Part shown: piece after piece, positions 1-9,913 of the stretch
Position numbering within the stretch: the first letter of the stretch is position 1
How the letters are laid out: every line of letters begins with the position of its first letter
Assembly (NCBI GenBank): GCA_902598295.1
Contig: CACKBA010000003.1
Coordinates: 24,544 to 88,543 of the forward strand
DNA: 64,000 nucleotides
Direction of reading: 5' to 3'
DNA from: an uncultured Bacteroidota bacterium
GTDB lineage: Bacteria; Bacteroidota; Bacteroidia; Flavobacteriales; Flavobacteriaceae
Notes under the pieces: model-generated
The model's input: only the letters and a program-made list of their open reading frames with translations
Databases searched by the model: none
Told to the model about the DNA's origin: nothing
Program-made: the position numbers and the translations under genes

Positions 1-2385
1 GTTTTTTAACATATATTGCATTCGTTCTAAAGTTTTTCTTTCGCCACATAGGGAAATAAAAGCCTCTCTCTCAAGTTCAAGCAAATATTGCTCGGAAACT
101 TTTGTTGGTTGAGAGAGGTCTCCACCACATAACACATATGCAATCTTATTTGCAATTTTTTTATCATGATCTGAAATATAATCACCAGCCCTTAATGAAT
201 CAACACCGACATAAAGCATTCCTAGTGCTTGTTTACCCAATACTTTTATATCATTCCTCTCTATTGGCTTTGTGTATCCTGCTTCAAACAAATTTAAAGC
301 CTTTTGTTTTGCAATATAGATTTGATTTTTTTTGTTCATGACAGTTATATCTCTCCCCTTGATAAAGTAATCCAAATCATAACCCTCAAATCCTGATGTT
401 GCTGTTTTTCCCATTCCAATATTCATAAAGTATTCTTGTAGGATGTTTACTTCAACATCATTTTTTTTGAATTTATCGGATGCACGCAAAATCATTTCCT
501 TCATTCCTCCCCCGCCAGGAAGCAATCCGATTCCAGCTTCAACCAATCCTATGTAGGTTTCACTATAAGGTATTACTGCGTCACATTGTAGACATAATTC
601 ACATCCACCACCAAGAGTGTAACCGTGAGGTGCAGCAACAACTGGGATAGCAGAATATCTTAATCTCATCATGGTGTCTTGGAAAATTTTCATGACATGA
701 TTAAGTTCATCATATTCTTGCTCAATCGATAGCAAAAAAATCATACTTATATCAGCACCAGCTGAAAAGTGAGATCCCTCATTACCAATAACTAAACCTT
801 TGAAATCTTTTTCTGCAATTTCAACACCTTTTTTAAGTGAGCTGATTATATTTTGATTGATGACATTCATTTTGGAGGAAAACTCAAGATTTACGATGTC
901 ATCTCCTATGTCATATAGAGTGGCTTCTGAGTTTGACCAAACGATTTTATCTCCTAAAATATTTTTAAGTATTATGAAACCTTCTTGACCGGGTTTTATT
1001 TTATATTTTTTTGATGTTAGGTCATAATATTCAACAATACCTTCAGATTCTCTGTAGAATTCATTGTATCCATTTAATAACATGTCATCAATCCATTTAG
1101 CAGTTTCTAAACCATATACTTTCATCAATTCTTTCCCCTCATTTATACCGATATAATTCCATATTTCGAACGGACCATCTTTCCATCCAAATCCAGCTTT
1201 CATTGCTTCGTCAATACTAAAAATTGAATCAGAGATTTCTGGAATTCTGTTTTGAATGTAGTGAAACATCCTTGAGAAATTTTCTTTGTAAAAATTAGAT
1301 GCTTTATCATCACCGCTGACTAAAAATTTAAATTTTTCATTGGATGCCTTAATTTTTCTTGCTTTAGAAAGAATATCAAAATTGACTTTTTTTTGCTCAA
1401 CATATTCCATAGAATCAAAATCTAAGCGAAGTATTTTAGATTTCCCGCCTTTGTCTTTAATTTTTTTATAAAAACCCTTGCCTGTTTTGCTGCCTAAGGC
1501 ATTATTTTCAACCATTTTTTTTAAAAAATCAGGCTCTTTAAAAATCTCAATTGATTCATCATTTTTGCAAGAGTCATAAATTCCTTTTGATACGCTTATT
1601 AGAGTATCAAGTCCAACAACATCAGCAGTTCTGAAAGTCGCTGATTTTGGTCTACCAATAATACTTCCTGTAAGCTTATCAATTTCTTCAATAGTATAAT
1701 CTCCATTTTTAACCTGGTGAAACAAGCTTTGTATTCCAAAGGTCCCTATTCGATTTCCTATGAATGCAGGTGTATCTTTGGCCAAAATGGAGGTTTTGCC
1801 TAAATATTTTTCACCATATTTCAATAAAAAATTAAGAAGATCTTTATCGCAATTGGGGCTAGGAATAACCTCAAATAAATTAAGATAACGTGGTGGATTA
1901 AAAAAATGAGTAATCGCAAAATTTTTATTAAAATCATCGGATCTTCCTTTACTCATTAGTTTAATTGGTATTCCAGATGTATTTGAAGTTACTATAGTTC
2001 CAGGTGTTCTGTGCTTTTCAATCAAATCAAAAACTTGTTGTTTTATCTCTAGTTTTTCTACAACAACTTCTATAATCCAATCAGCATTCTTGATTTCATG
2101 AATATCATCATTAAAATTTCCAAGTTTTATTCGATTAAGAAAGTTTTTTGAATAAATCGGAGAGGGTTTTGATTTAATACATTTGTTAAACATTTCATTT
2201 ACAATCCTATTTTTAACAGCTTTTGAATCTAAACTTAATTTCTTTTGTTTTTCACTTTCGTTAAGTTCATTCGGGCAAATATCCAGTAACAGTACCTCAA
2301 TACCAATGTTTGCAAAATGGCACGCGATACCTGAACCCATGATACCTGAACCTAAAACTGCAACTTTAGAAATATTTTTTTTCAT
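1..2385 (-). CDS. fadN: 3-hydroxyacyl-CoA dehydrogenase / enoyl-CoA hydratase (FadN-like), C-terminus cut by window edge
   Basis: Bifunctional beta-oxidation enzyme that hydrates 2-enoyl-CoA and oxidises 3-hydroxyacyl-CoA with NAD+. The N-terminus carries the Rossmann motif VAVLGSGIMGSGIA (about residues 8-21), followed by the dehydrogenase C-terminal domains (NRIGTFG region) and then a crotonase-type domain (GNEGSHFSAGAD, HGYTLGGGCE). This dehydrogenase-first order is that of Bacillus FadN, not Escherichia FadB. All 795 codons to the window start are open, and the last visible residues, ERMQYMLKN, match the usual end of the family, so only a few residues are probably missing. The ATG overlaps the marR TGA by four bases (ATGA), so the two genes are probably translated together. 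A thiolase gene would be expected just beyond the window start. Confidence 0.93.
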   Translation of the reverse strand, partial: MKKNISKVAVLGSGIMGSGIACHFANIGIEVLLLDICPNELNESEKQKKLSLDSKAVKNRIVNEMFNKCIKSKPSPIYSKNFLNRIKLGNFNDDIHEIKNADWIIEVVVEKLEIKQQVFDLIEKHRTPGTIVTSNTSGIPIKLMSKGRSDDFNKNFAITHFFNPPRYLNLFEVIPSPNCDKDLLNFLLKYGEKYLGKTSILAKDTPAFIGNRIGTFGIQSLFHQVKNGDYTIEEIDKLTGSIIGRPKSATFRTADVVGLDTLISVSKGIYDSCKNDESIEIFKEPDFLKKMVENNALGSKTGKGFYKKIKDKGGKSKILRLDFDSMEYVEQKKVNFDILSKARKIKASNEKFKFLVSGDDKASNFYKENFSRMFHYIQNRIPEISDSIFSIDEAMKAGFGWKDGPFEIWNYIGINEGKELMKVYGLETAKWIDDMLLNGYNEFYRESEGIVEYYDLTSKKYKIKPGQEGFIILKNILGDKIVWSNSEATLYDIGDDIVNLEFSSKMNVINQNIISSLKKGVEIAEKDFKGLVIGNEGSHFSAGADISMIFLLSIEQEYDELNHVMKIFQDTMMRLRYSAIPVVAAPHGYTLGGGCELCLQCDAVIPYSETYIGLVEAGIGLLPGGGGMKEMILRASDKFKKNDVEVNILQEYFMNIGMGKTATSGFEGYDLDYFIKGRDITVMNKKNQIYIAKQKALNLFEAGYTKPIERNDIKVLGKQALGMLYVGVDSLRAGDYISDHDKKIANKIAYVLCGGDLSQPTKVSEQYLLELEREAFISLCGERKTLERMQYMLKN

Positions 2386-2816
2386 TTAAATATTTGACCG
2401 TCTTTAATTGTTTTGTTAATTGATTTTAAAACATCAAAAAAAATGTCTAGCTTTTTTTCCCCAATTTTATTTAAAACTATCTTATTAAATTTGTTACCAT
2501 TTTTTTTTGATATTGCCCTTAGTTCTTTTCCTTTATTTGTTAATAAAATAAAAACACCTCTTCTATCTTCCTCATTGGGAACCCTTTTTATTAAACCATT
2601 AATCTCCATTGACTTAAGGGTTCTGCCTAAGCTTGTGGATTCAAGTCCCATCTTTGGACCAAGAGATGTTGAGGGTGTTCCTTTATTTGGATTTAAATTC
2701 AATAATACAACAGCTTGGGCTAATGTACCACCTGCTTTAATTGCTTGTTCATTATGCATCTTATATATAGACCTCCAAGTATATCTAATATGATGCTCAA
2801 CAAATTTTTCTGACAT
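2382..2816 (-). CDS. MarR-family transcriptional regulator
   Basis: Winged helix-turn-helix regulator of 144 residues. The central part (MGLESTSLGRTLKSMEINGLI) is the recognition-helix region and VPNEEDRRGVFILLT is the beta-wing with the typical DxR motif. It is the first gene of an operon with the beta-oxidation gene downstream, which it overlaps by four bases, so it probably represses fatty-acid breakdown in response to an acyl-CoA or fatty acid (inference). A perfect 28-bp palindrome lies 16 bases upstream of its start codon and is the obvious candidate operator. AAAGGA directly abuts the ATG, too close to act as a Shine-Dalgarno site. Confidence 0.9.
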   Translation of the reverse strand: MSEKFVEHHIRYTWRSIYKMHNEQAIKAGGTLAQAVVLLNLNPNKGTPSTSLGPKMGLESTSLGRTLKSMEINGLIKRVPNEEDRRGVFILLTNKGKELRAISKKNGNKFNKIVLNKIGEKKLDIFFDVLKSINKTIKDGQIFK

Positions 2817-2832
2817 TCCTTTAATTTACAAA

Positions 2833-2860
2833 AAAAATACTATGCATGCATAGTATTTTT
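2833..2860. promoter_or_regulatory. Perfect 28-bp palindrome, probable MarR operator
   Basis: The sequence reads identically on both strands; the half-site is AAAAATACTATGCA and the centre is at 2846/2847. It sits between the end of purL and the start of marR. It is too symmetrical, with no loop and no one-sided T-tract, to be a simple terminator, and its position is that of an autoregulatory operator for a dimeric MarR protein. The assignment rests on position and symmetry; no binding data are available. Confidence 0.7.
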
Positions 2861-2894
2861 GAATTTATTAAAGAAAATATAATCTAAAATTAAA

Positions 2895-5800
2895 CTAAGT
2901 GGACTTTAACCATTCATAGGCGTTTTTGAAAGCCTGTATCCAAGGTGAAATATTGTGAGCGTTTTTTTTATCTGGATAAAAACCCCAGTTCCAAGGAAAT
3001 ATTGATCTTTCTAGATGAGGCATCATTGCAATATGTCGACCATCTTTATTTGCTAAAATTGCTGTATTGAAATCAGATCCGTTTGGATTGGATGGAAATG
3101 AGTTTTTTGCATATTTACCAATTATATTATAATCAGTTTCTTTACCAGGAAGTACAAATTTTCCCTCTCCATGGGCGGACCAAATACCCAGGTTTGTATT
3201 TTGAAAGTTCTTAAACATTATAGAATTATTTTCTTCAATTTTGACTGAAGTAAATACACACTCAAATTTACCTGAATCATTAAAGTCCATAAATGTTTTA
3301 TTTTTTGAGTCAACAGTTATTAAACCAAGTTCCATGAATAACTGACAACCATTACAAACCCCCAATGATAAATTATCATTTTTTGAGTAAAAATTTTTAA
3401 GACTTTTTTTTGCTTTTTCATTATATAAGAAAGTCCCTGCCCATCCCTTTGCAGATCCTAGAACATCGGAATTTGAAAAACCTCCAACTGCAACCAAAAA
3501 TTTTATATCACGGAGATTCTCTCTGCCTGACATTAAGTCTGTCATGTGTATATCAACAACATCAAAACCTGAAACATACATTGCATACGCCATCTCTCTT
3601 TCTGAGTTACTTCCTTTTTCTCTAAGTATTGCTGCCTTAATTTTATTATTATGGATTTTTTTAAATTCACCATCAAACCACTTTGGAAATTTAAATTTTA
3701 GCCCATTTGATTTTAAATTTGTGTATCTTTTTTTAGCATATTTTAATCCACTTTGTATGGAATCGAGTTTAAGTGATTTATCGAACCATTTTTTTCTGTA
3801 TTCATCAATATTGAGTGTATAATTTTTTTTATTTTTTTGAATTTCAATATTATCTGAACCAACAGTTTTTCCTAAACGTAAAAACTTTATGTTATTATTA
3901 ATCAAATCAGATTCAATTGTTTTTTCAGCTTCTACAACTATCGCATGATTTTCCGCAAATAAAATTTTAATTAAATCATCATTAAATTCATCTAAAAATA
4001 TTTCTAAACCAATTCCACGTGAGACAAAAGACATCTCAAGAATTGTTGTTATTAGTCCTCCAGAACTCACATCATGACCCGAATATATTTTTCCTTCATT
4101 AATTAGTAGTTGTATGGAATTAAATACCTTTTTAAAATATTTAGCATTTAAGATGTCATTTGATATATGACCTACTTTATTGTTTGATTGCATTAATGCA
4201 GATCCGCCCAAATTTAAGTCACATGATGACATATCAATGTAATATAAATTTGAGTTTAATTTTTTAAAAAACGGTTCCACACACTTACTTACATCACTAA
4301 CCTCACCAACTGCAGAAATTATGACCGTACCAGGTGAAAGAACTTCATCATTTTTGTATTTCTGTTTCATGGACATTGAGTCTTTGCCCGTAGGAACATT
4401 AATACCAAGTTCAATGCAAAAATCAGAACAAGCTTTAACAGCTGAATAAAGCCTGTCATTTTCGCCAACATTGTTTGCTGGCCACATCCAATTAGCAGAT
4501 AGAGATACAGATTTAAGTCCATTTTTTAATGGTGCCCAAATAATATTTGTCAATGCTTCACCTACTGAATTTCTTGAGCCTGTTGCAGGATTGATTAAAG
4601 CTGTTGTTGGACTATGTCCCACTGACGTTGCGACACCGTATTTTGATTCGTAATCTAAAGCCATTACTCCACAATTATTGAGAGGAAGTTGGTATGGACC
4701 TGTACATTGCTGGAGTGCAACTTTTCCTGTTACACATCTATCAACTTTATTTGTTAACCAATCTTTACATGAGATAGATTCTAATTTAAAAATTTCATCC
4801 AAATAGTTTTTGAAGTTATCTGGTTTAAATTCGTGGTCAGTAAAAACTATTTTTTCAGAATTATCTTTCAATATGGTTTGAGGTGAATTTCCAAAAAAAT
4901 CATCAATTGTTAAGTCAATAGTGTATTCATCTTTATTCCATGATTTGACTTTAAATTTTTTATCTTCAGTGACTACTCCCACAATATAGTAAGGAGCATT
5001 TTCTCTCAAGCATATTTGCTTCAGTTTACTTAGATATTTTTTTTCAATTACGATGCCCATTCTTTCTTGAGATTCATTGCCAATTATTTCCTTTTCGGAT
5101 AGTGTTTTATCTCCAATTGGCAACTTATTTATGTCAATTGTACCACCGACATTTTCTACAAGTTCAGAAAGACAATTGAGATGCCCTCCAGCACCATGAT
5201 CATGAATAGATTTGATGAAATTTTCCCCAGACTCAAGTATTGATCTAATTACATTGAAAACTCTTTTCTGCATCTCTGGATTTGATCTCTGTACTGCATT
5301 AAGCTCTATACCAGAGCTATACTCACCTGTATTTGTAGAAGAAACAGACGCACCACCCATCCCAATTCTATAATTATCTCCCCCCAGCACAACTATTAAA
5401 TCCCCTTTCGATAAATTTGATTTAAATGAATATTCTTTTTTCCCATAACCAATTCCACCTGCCAGCATAATAACTTTATCATATCCCCATGATTTTCCAT
5501 TTTCTTGGTGTTCAAATGTAAATAGCGACCCTGCAATTAGAGGTTGTCCGAACTTATTGCCAAAATCTGATGCACCATTTGATGCTTTAACTAGTATCTC
5601 CGCAGGTTTTTGATACAACCATTCGCGTTTTTTAAAACCAAACTTTGAATCGTCAAACCTGGGGTAGGGTGTCATATAAACAGCCGTACCTGCAAGGGGA
5701 ATTGAACCCTGACCTCCAGCCATTCTATCTCTAATCTCTCCTCCTGAACCAGTAGCTGCTCCACTGAAAGGTTCAACTGTAGTCGGAAAATTGTGAGTTT

Positions 5801-6536
5801 CTGCCTTTATAGAAATTATGGATTTGAAGTTAGACAACTTGTATTCAGACTGAGTTTCAGCTTTTATGGGTGCAAATTGTTTAATGTTAGGTCCTTCAAT
5901 AAACGCCACATTATCCTTGTAGGCAGAGACCACACTATTCTTATTAAGTTTTGTTGTTTTCTTAATTAGATCAAAAAGTGAGTCTTTTCTTTCAATATCA
6001 TCAATAATAAATCTACCGTTGAATATTTTGTGTCTACAATGCTCAGAGTTGACTTGAGAAAAACCAAACACTTCAGAATCTGTTAGTTTTCTGCCTATTT
6101 TTTTTGATAATGATTCAAGGTAAGTTATTTCATCATCACTTAACGCGAGTCCTTCACTCAAATTATATTGATGTATGTTGTCAATGTGTTGTCTTTTTTC
6201 AGGATTTCGACTTATTTTAAACAATTCCTGATCCAACTTCACATATTTTTCTGAAATCATGTAATCAAATACATCAGATTCACCAATGGGATTAAATAAT
6301 TCAATCCTATCAATAAATTCAATACCCATATTTTTAGTTATTTCAACAGCGTTTGTTGACCAGGGGGTAACCATTGCTTTTCGTGGACCAATAAAAGTAG
6401 ATTCAATGATTTTTGTTTTTAGAAATTTACTATTTCCAAACAACCATGCTAATTTTCTTATATCATTTTGGGAAATGGGATTCTTACTATCAACAGCATA
6501 AATTTGTTTATTGTTGTTTTGAAAGAATGATATCAT
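2895..6536 (-). CDS. purL: Phosphoribosylformylglycinamidine synthase (large single-chain type)
   Basis: Fourth step of purine synthesis: converts FGAR, glutamine and ATP to FGAM in the cytoplasm. At 1213 residues this is the long form in which the glutaminase is fused to the synthetase. The N-terminal and AIRS-like synthetase domains show EHCRHKIFNG, KAETHNFPTTVEPFSGAATG and GKDSMSMK. The C-terminal class I glutaminase has nucleophile Cys1061 (GVCNGCQ) and the His1174/Glu1176 pair (PHLERS). Transcribed alone: 90 bases separate it from the upstream gene and 78 from marR. A TACTTTTG box (6548-6555, minus strand) lies 11 bases before the ATG and is a candidate -7 element. Confidence 0.97.
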   Translation of the reverse strand: MISFFQNNNKQIYAVDSKNPISQNDIRKLAWLFGNSKFLKTKIIESTFIGPRKAMVTPWSTNAVEITKNMGIEFIDRIELFNPIGESDVFDYMISEKYVKLDQELFKISRNPEKRQHIDNIHQYNLSEGLALSDDEITYLESLSKKIGRKLTDSEVFGFSQVNSEHCRHKIFNGRFIIDDIERKDSLFDLIKKTTKLNKNSVVSAYKDNVAFIEGPNIKQFAPIKAETQSEYKLSNFKSIISIKAETHNFPTTVEPFSGAATGSGGEIRDRMAGGQGSIPLAGTAVYMTPYPRFDDSKFGFKKREWLYQKPAEILVKASNGASDFGNKFGQPLIAGSLFTFEHQENGKSWGYDKVIMLAGGIGYGKKEYSFKSNLSKGDLIVVLGGDNYRIGMGGASVSSTNTGEYSSGIELNAVQRSNPEMQKRVFNVIRSILESGENFIKSIHDHGAGGHLNCLSELVENVGGTIDINKLPIGDKTLSEKEIIGNESQERMGIVIEKKYLSKLKQICLRENAPYYIVGVVTEDKKFKVKSWNKDEYTIDLTIDDFFGNSPQTILKDNSEKIVFTDHEFKPDNFKNYLDEIFKLESISCKDWLTNKVDRCVTGKVALQQCTGPYQLPLNNCGVMALDYESKYGVATSVGHSPTTALINPATGSRNSVGEALTNIIWAPLKNGLKSVSLSANWMWPANNVGENDRLYSAVKACSDFCIELGINVPTGKDSMSMKQKYKNDEVLSPGTVIISAVGEVSDVSKCVEPFFKKLNSNLYYIDMSSCDLNLGGSALMQSNNKVGHISNDILNAKYFKKVFNSIQLLINEGKIYSGHDVSSGGLITTILEMSFVSRGIGLEIFLDEFNDDLIKILFAENHAIVVEAEKTIESDLINNNIKFLRLGKTVGSDNIEIQKNKKNYTLNIDEYRKKWFDKSLKLDSIQSGLKYAKKRYTNLKSNGLKFKFPKWFDGEFKKIHNNKIKAAILREKGSNSEREMAYAMYVSGFDVVDIHMTDLMSGRENLRDIKFLVAVGGFSNSDVLGSAKGWAGTFLYNEKAKKSLKNFYSKNDNLSLGVCNGCQLFMELGLITVDSKNKTFMDFNDSGKFECVFTSVKIEENNSIMFKNFQNTNLGIWSAHGEGKFVLPGKETDYNIIGKYAKNSFPSNPNGSDFNTAILANKDGRHIAMMPHLERSIFPWNWGFYPDKKNAHNISPWIQAFKNAYEWLKST

Positions 6537-6547
6537 AAAGTATCACT

Positions 6548-6555
6548 CAAAAGTA
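6548..6555 (-). promoter_or_regulatory. Candidate -7 box upstream of purL
   Basis: TACTTTTG on the minus strand matches the Bacteroidota -7 consensus TAnnTTTG and ends 11 bases before the purL ATG. No good TTTG -33 partner is visible at the usual spacing, so this is a weak call. Confidence 0.35.
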
Positions 6556-6626
6556 TGTTAAAAAATGAAAGAAATAATAAGCGGTTTGTGATGATTTTAA
6601 TAGACTTCTAAAAAATTTATTAACAA

Positions 6627-7061
6627 TTATTTATTATTTCTAGCTCTTGAAATCATAAGTTGTCTGAATTTTAGTTCAACCGAGGGAAGCCTAACAAGAT
6701 TTTCATTTTCGATAATTTTGGAAAGTTCTGAAAACATATTCTTTTTTAATTCTAAACTTTTTGAACCATTTTCATAGGTTTTTTGAATTAATTCTTGGAT
6801 TTCAAAGTCTTCAATTATCTTATTTTGAAGAAGTTTCCTGTTTGTCATAGCGATTTCTCGACTTAAAACCAACCTTTGCGAGTCATATTTTTCATAAATA
6901 TCCCAAAACTTTTTTTCGATATCTTCATTCAGTTCTAATTCGTTGAGTATAAACAGTTTTTTTTCAGCATAGAATTTTTCTTGCGTCATTCTTTTTGCTT
7001 CATCTTGAGCAACGTTGGTTTGAAAAAAAAAGACAAATAATATTAAAAAAAACCTTATCAT
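6627..7061 (-). CDS. Periplasmic Spy/CpxP-like 'sensor of ECF sigma factor' protein
   Basis: A 144-residue exported protein: an N-terminal hydrophobic signal (FFLILFVFFF, residues 4-13) with a likely cleavage near Ala18, then an almost entirely helical, charged region rich in Lys and Glu. The architecture resembles the small Spy/CpxP-type proteins that Bacteroidota encode as the third gene of ECF sigma operons. It follows the anti-sigma-like gene with no gap. A role in sensing envelope stress and feeding it to the sigma factor is inferred from this arrangement; no catalytic motif is seen. Confidence 0.65.
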   Translation of the reverse strand: MIRFFLILFVFFFQTNVAQDEAKRMTQEKFYAEKKLFILNELELNEDIEKKFWDIYEKYDSQRLVLSREIAMTNRKLLQNKIIEDFEIQELIQKTYENGSKSLELKKNMFSELSKIIENENLVRLPSVELKFRQLMISRARNNK

Positions 7062-7481
7062 TTATTCAACTATTATATAATCAAAATCGTTATCTAAATT
7101 AGACATAATTATCTGATTATCAAAGTTTTGATATGTGTAGTTTTTGGAGTATTGGTTGATATAGAGATTTTCACCAATGTAATCATAATTTTCTTCCAGA
7201 ATGTCGTTGACTAAAAAAGTTTCATCAACAAATTCTTTTTCACCAAAATTATTAAAGACCAATAGAATAATAAGAACCAGTGTAATGGAACTTGTTATAA
7301 ATAAGTTTCTATAAAAAGTCTTTGTTTTTTCTTTTTCAATAATTCTTTCCGTGCTAATACTTTCAAAATAGTTTTCAGGAACATTAAAAATATTTTTATT
7401 AAGTTTTATTTTTTCTAAGATTTCAACATCAAAATTCTTAAAATATTTATTAGGGACTTTAAATGAACTACTACTTCTCAT
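7062..7481 (-). CDS. Single-pass membrane protein, probable anti-sigma factor
   Basis: A 139-residue protein with a charged cytoplasmic N-terminal half of about 78 residues, one transmembrane helix at about 79-101 (NLFITSSITLVLIILLVF) and a short acidic outer tail. It lies 22 bases after the sigma factor gene and abuts the next gene, which is the layout of an anti-sigma factor. No zinc-binding HxxxCxxC motif is present, so it is not a classical ZAS-type anti-sigma factor and the function is inferred from position. The N-terminus has two PENYFE/PNKYFK-like repeats (residues 10-14 and 35-40), a pattern seen in Bacteroidota proteins of this type. Confidence 0.6.
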   Translation of the reverse strand: MRSSSSFKVPNKYFKNFDVEILEKIKLNKNIFNVPENYFESISTERIIEKEKTKTFYRNLFITSSITLVLIILLVFNNFGEKEFVDETFLVNDILEENYDYIGENLYINQYSKNYTYQNFDNQIIMSNLDNDFDYIIVE

Positions 7482-7503
7482 ATAATCTAAGACAATTGTT
7501 TTG

Positions 7504-8082
7504 TCAAAAGGTTTGATTATCAGATATTTCTTTTTTTATTTTATTTTTTGCAAGATGATATGAAGTTTTTAATGCACCAACTGAGGTTCCAAGTATCTGA
7601 GATATCTCTTTGAACTTTAAATCATCATAATATTTCATTTGAAAAACTACCTTTTGTTTTGGTGGAAGTTTAGCAATTATTGCCTGTAATTTAATGTCTA
7701 ATTCATCCCCATCAAAATATGGATCTTCCCTTAAATTATTAATCATCGTATTATACATAACATCTGAACTAAAAAGGTATTTTTTTTCTTTAGATTTTAG
7801 ATAATTAATTGATTCGTTGTAAGCAATTCTATACATCCATGTTGAAAGTTTACTTTCTTCTTTAAATTTTTGAATTGATCTGTAGATTTTTATATATACA
7901 TTTTGTAATACATCGTTTGTGTCTTCATGGTCTAACAATAATCTTCTGATTTGAAAGTATAGATTTTTTTTACTTTGATTAACTAATTCCCTAAAGGCAC
8001 TATCTTTTGATTTTGAGTTTTTAAGTTTTTTTATTAACTCTTTTTCTAGTGCTGATATTACAACTGATTTCTTTTGCCTCAT
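7504..8082 (-). CDS. RNA polymerase ECF-family sigma factor
   Basis: A 192-residue sigma factor with only regions 2 and 4. Region 2 is seen in DTNDVLQNVYIKIYRSI and LSTWMYRIAYNESINYLK; region 4 in LPPKQKVVFQMKYYDDLKFK followed by the helix-turn-helix EISQILGTSVGALKTSYH. Its downstream partners are an anti-sigma-like membrane protein and a periplasmic protein, so it probably serves envelope-stress control. It starts 16 bases after the ABC exporter and is likely co-transcribed with the glycan and exporter genes upstream, tying the regulator to envelope synthesis. Confidence 0.93.
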   Translation of the reverse strand: MRQKKSVVISALEKELIKKLKNSKSKDSAFRELVNQSKKNLYFQIRRLLLDHEDTNDVLQNVYIKIYRSIQKFKEESKLSTWMYRIAYNESINYLKSKEKKYLFSSDVMYNTMINNLREDPYFDGDELDIKLQAIIAKLPPKQKVVFQMKYYDDLKFKEISQILGTSVGALKTSYHLAKNKIKKEISDNQTF

Positions 8083-8098
8083 ACAATAATAATATTCA

Positions 8099-9913
8099 TC
8101 AGTTCAAAGATTGTAGTGAGATTAAATTGTTGTAAATACCTTTTTTCTTAATTAAATCATTATGCGTACCCATTTCAATAATTTTACCTTTATCCAATAC
8201 AACTATATTTTGGGCATATTTAACAGTAGATAATCTATGCGCAATCACAATTGATGTTTTATTATCCATTAACTTAATAAGCGCATCTTGTACTAGTTTC
8301 TCTGATTTCGAATCAAGCGATGATGTGGCCTCGTCTAAGATTAGGATTGGAGATTTTGAAATAATAGCACGAGCTATGGAAATTCGTTGCTTTTGACCAC
8401 CAGAAAGGTTTGCTCCGTTGTCAGCTATTTTGTGATCTAACTTCTCACTAAATTCATTAATAAAATCAAGAGCATTGGCGGTTTTAAGAGCATCATAAAC
8501 CTCATTATCATCAATTTGTTTTCCTAACAATATATTATCTCTAATAGTACCATTAAATAGGATAGATTGTTGACTAACAATTCCTATCAGTGATCTTATA
8601 CTCTTTTTACTAATTTTCTTTAATTCAATACCATCAATTAATATTTCACCAGAATTATAATTATAAAACCTAGGTAAAAGGTTTGCAAGGGTAGATTTAC
8701 CACTACCTGATGGACCAACAATTGCTAAGGTTTCACCCTTTTTTATATTTAGATTAATATTTTTTAAAATCTCTAATTCCTCATAATTAAACGAAACATT
8801 TTTTATTTCAATTTTTTGGTTAAACGATTTAATGTTTTCAAGGTTTTGTGACTCAAATTCATTTTCTGAGTCGATAAGTTCATAAACTCTTTCTGCAGCA
8901 GCATTCCCTTTTTTCAAAGCATAAAGTGCTTTACTGATTGATTTAGCAGGTGTCAAAACACCATATGCTAAGCCCATATAGGTTATAAAGGCAGCAGGTT
9001 TTAAGTTCATATCAATTAAAACTAATTTTCCTCCATACCAAAGCAAAACACCAATCACTAATATTCCAAGAAATTCGCTTAGAGGGGCTGCAATATTTTG
9101 TCGATTTACCAAACTATTAGAATACTTGAAGAATTTTGAATTAGATTTCAAAAACTTTTTCGTAAAAAAGGTTTCTGAAACAAAAGCTTTAATTACACTA
9201 ATTCCGTTTAAAGTTTCCTCAGTAATTGATGTCAACTCACCTTGTTCTTTTTGAACAATTAAAGATCTTCTTCTCAAAGTTTTACCTATGTAAGAAATGA
9301 TAAACGCTGAAAATGGAATGAATACGATTACAAATAAAGTAAGTTCCATGCTTATTATAAACATTGCTGTAATTGTAAAAATTATTGATAATGGATCTCT
9401 GATAAAAATTTCGATAATGGATAGATAAGAATTTTGAACTTCAATGACATCTGATGTTATTCTTGAAATAATATCACCTTTCTTGTTTTTTGAAAAAAAG
9501 TTCATTGGAAGAACAATTAGGCTTTCAAATATTTGTTTTCTGATGATTCTAATAACCCCATTTCTCATGATTGTTGAAAAGAAAAGAGCAAAATAATTGA
9601 AGACATTTTTTAAAAAAAATAAGAAAATAACAACAAAAACTACAAATATTATTGCTTTTTGATTGTCCTCACCAGCAAATACAACAACCTGGTAATTTAA
9701 CCAGTTTTCTAAAAAACTTCCCAAATTCACTGATGAATCATATGTGGGCTTAACTATTGTTTGATTTGTGCCATTGAATAAAACTTCGAGCATTGGCATT
9801 AGAGAGAAAAAAGCAATGGCACTGAACAGAGCGTATAATGCACTAAATAATATATTAAGAAGAAATTCTCTTTTAAATAATTTTAAATTTTTTATAACTC
9901 TATTAAAATACAT
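8099..9913 (-). CDS. MsbA-type ABC exporter (fused membrane and ATPase domains)
   Basis: A 604-residue half-transporter that would work as a homodimer in the inner membrane. Residues 1-340 form the six-helix type I exporter domain. The ATPase has Walker A GPSGSGKST (400-408), Q-loop near 448, signature LSGGQ (503-507), Walker B ILILDEATS (524-532) and the switch His559. Its start directly abuts the end of the phosphohexomutase gene. Substrate is not readable from sequence; lipid A or another lipid-linked glycan is plausible given the glycosyltransferase neighbour. Confidence 0.92.
   Translation of the reverse strand: MYFNRVIKNLKLFKREFLLNILFSALYALFSAIAFFSLMPMLEVLFNGTNQTIVKPTYDSSVNLGSFLENWLNYQVVVFAGEDNQKAIIFVVFVVIFLFFLKNVFNYFALFFSTIMRNGVIRIIRKQIFESLIVLPMNFFSKNKKGDIISRITSDVIEVQNSYLSIIEIFIRDPLSIIFTITAMFIISMELTLFVIVFIPFSAFIISYIGKTLRRRSLIVQKEQGELTSITEETLNGISVIKAFVSETFFTKKFLKSNSKFFKYSNSLVNRQNIAAPLSEFLGILVIGVLLWYGGKLVLIDMNLKPAAFITYMGLAYGVLTPAKSISKALYALKKGNAAAERVYELIDSENEFESQNLENIKSFNQKIEIKNVSFNYEELEILKNINLNIKKGETLAIVGPSGSGKSTLANLLPRFYNYNSGEILIDGIELKKISKKSIRSLIGIVSQQSILFNGTIRDNILLGKQIDDNEVYDALKTANALDFINEFSEKLDHKIADNGANLSGGQKQRISIARAIISKSPILILDEATSSLDSKSEKLVQDALIKLMDNKTSIVIAHRLSTVKYAQNIVVLDKGKIIEMGTHNDLIKKKGIYNNLISLQSLN

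Noticed and set aside
2413-2793. 126-codon frame opposite marR
   Set aside because: Antisense shadow of a conserved HTH gene.
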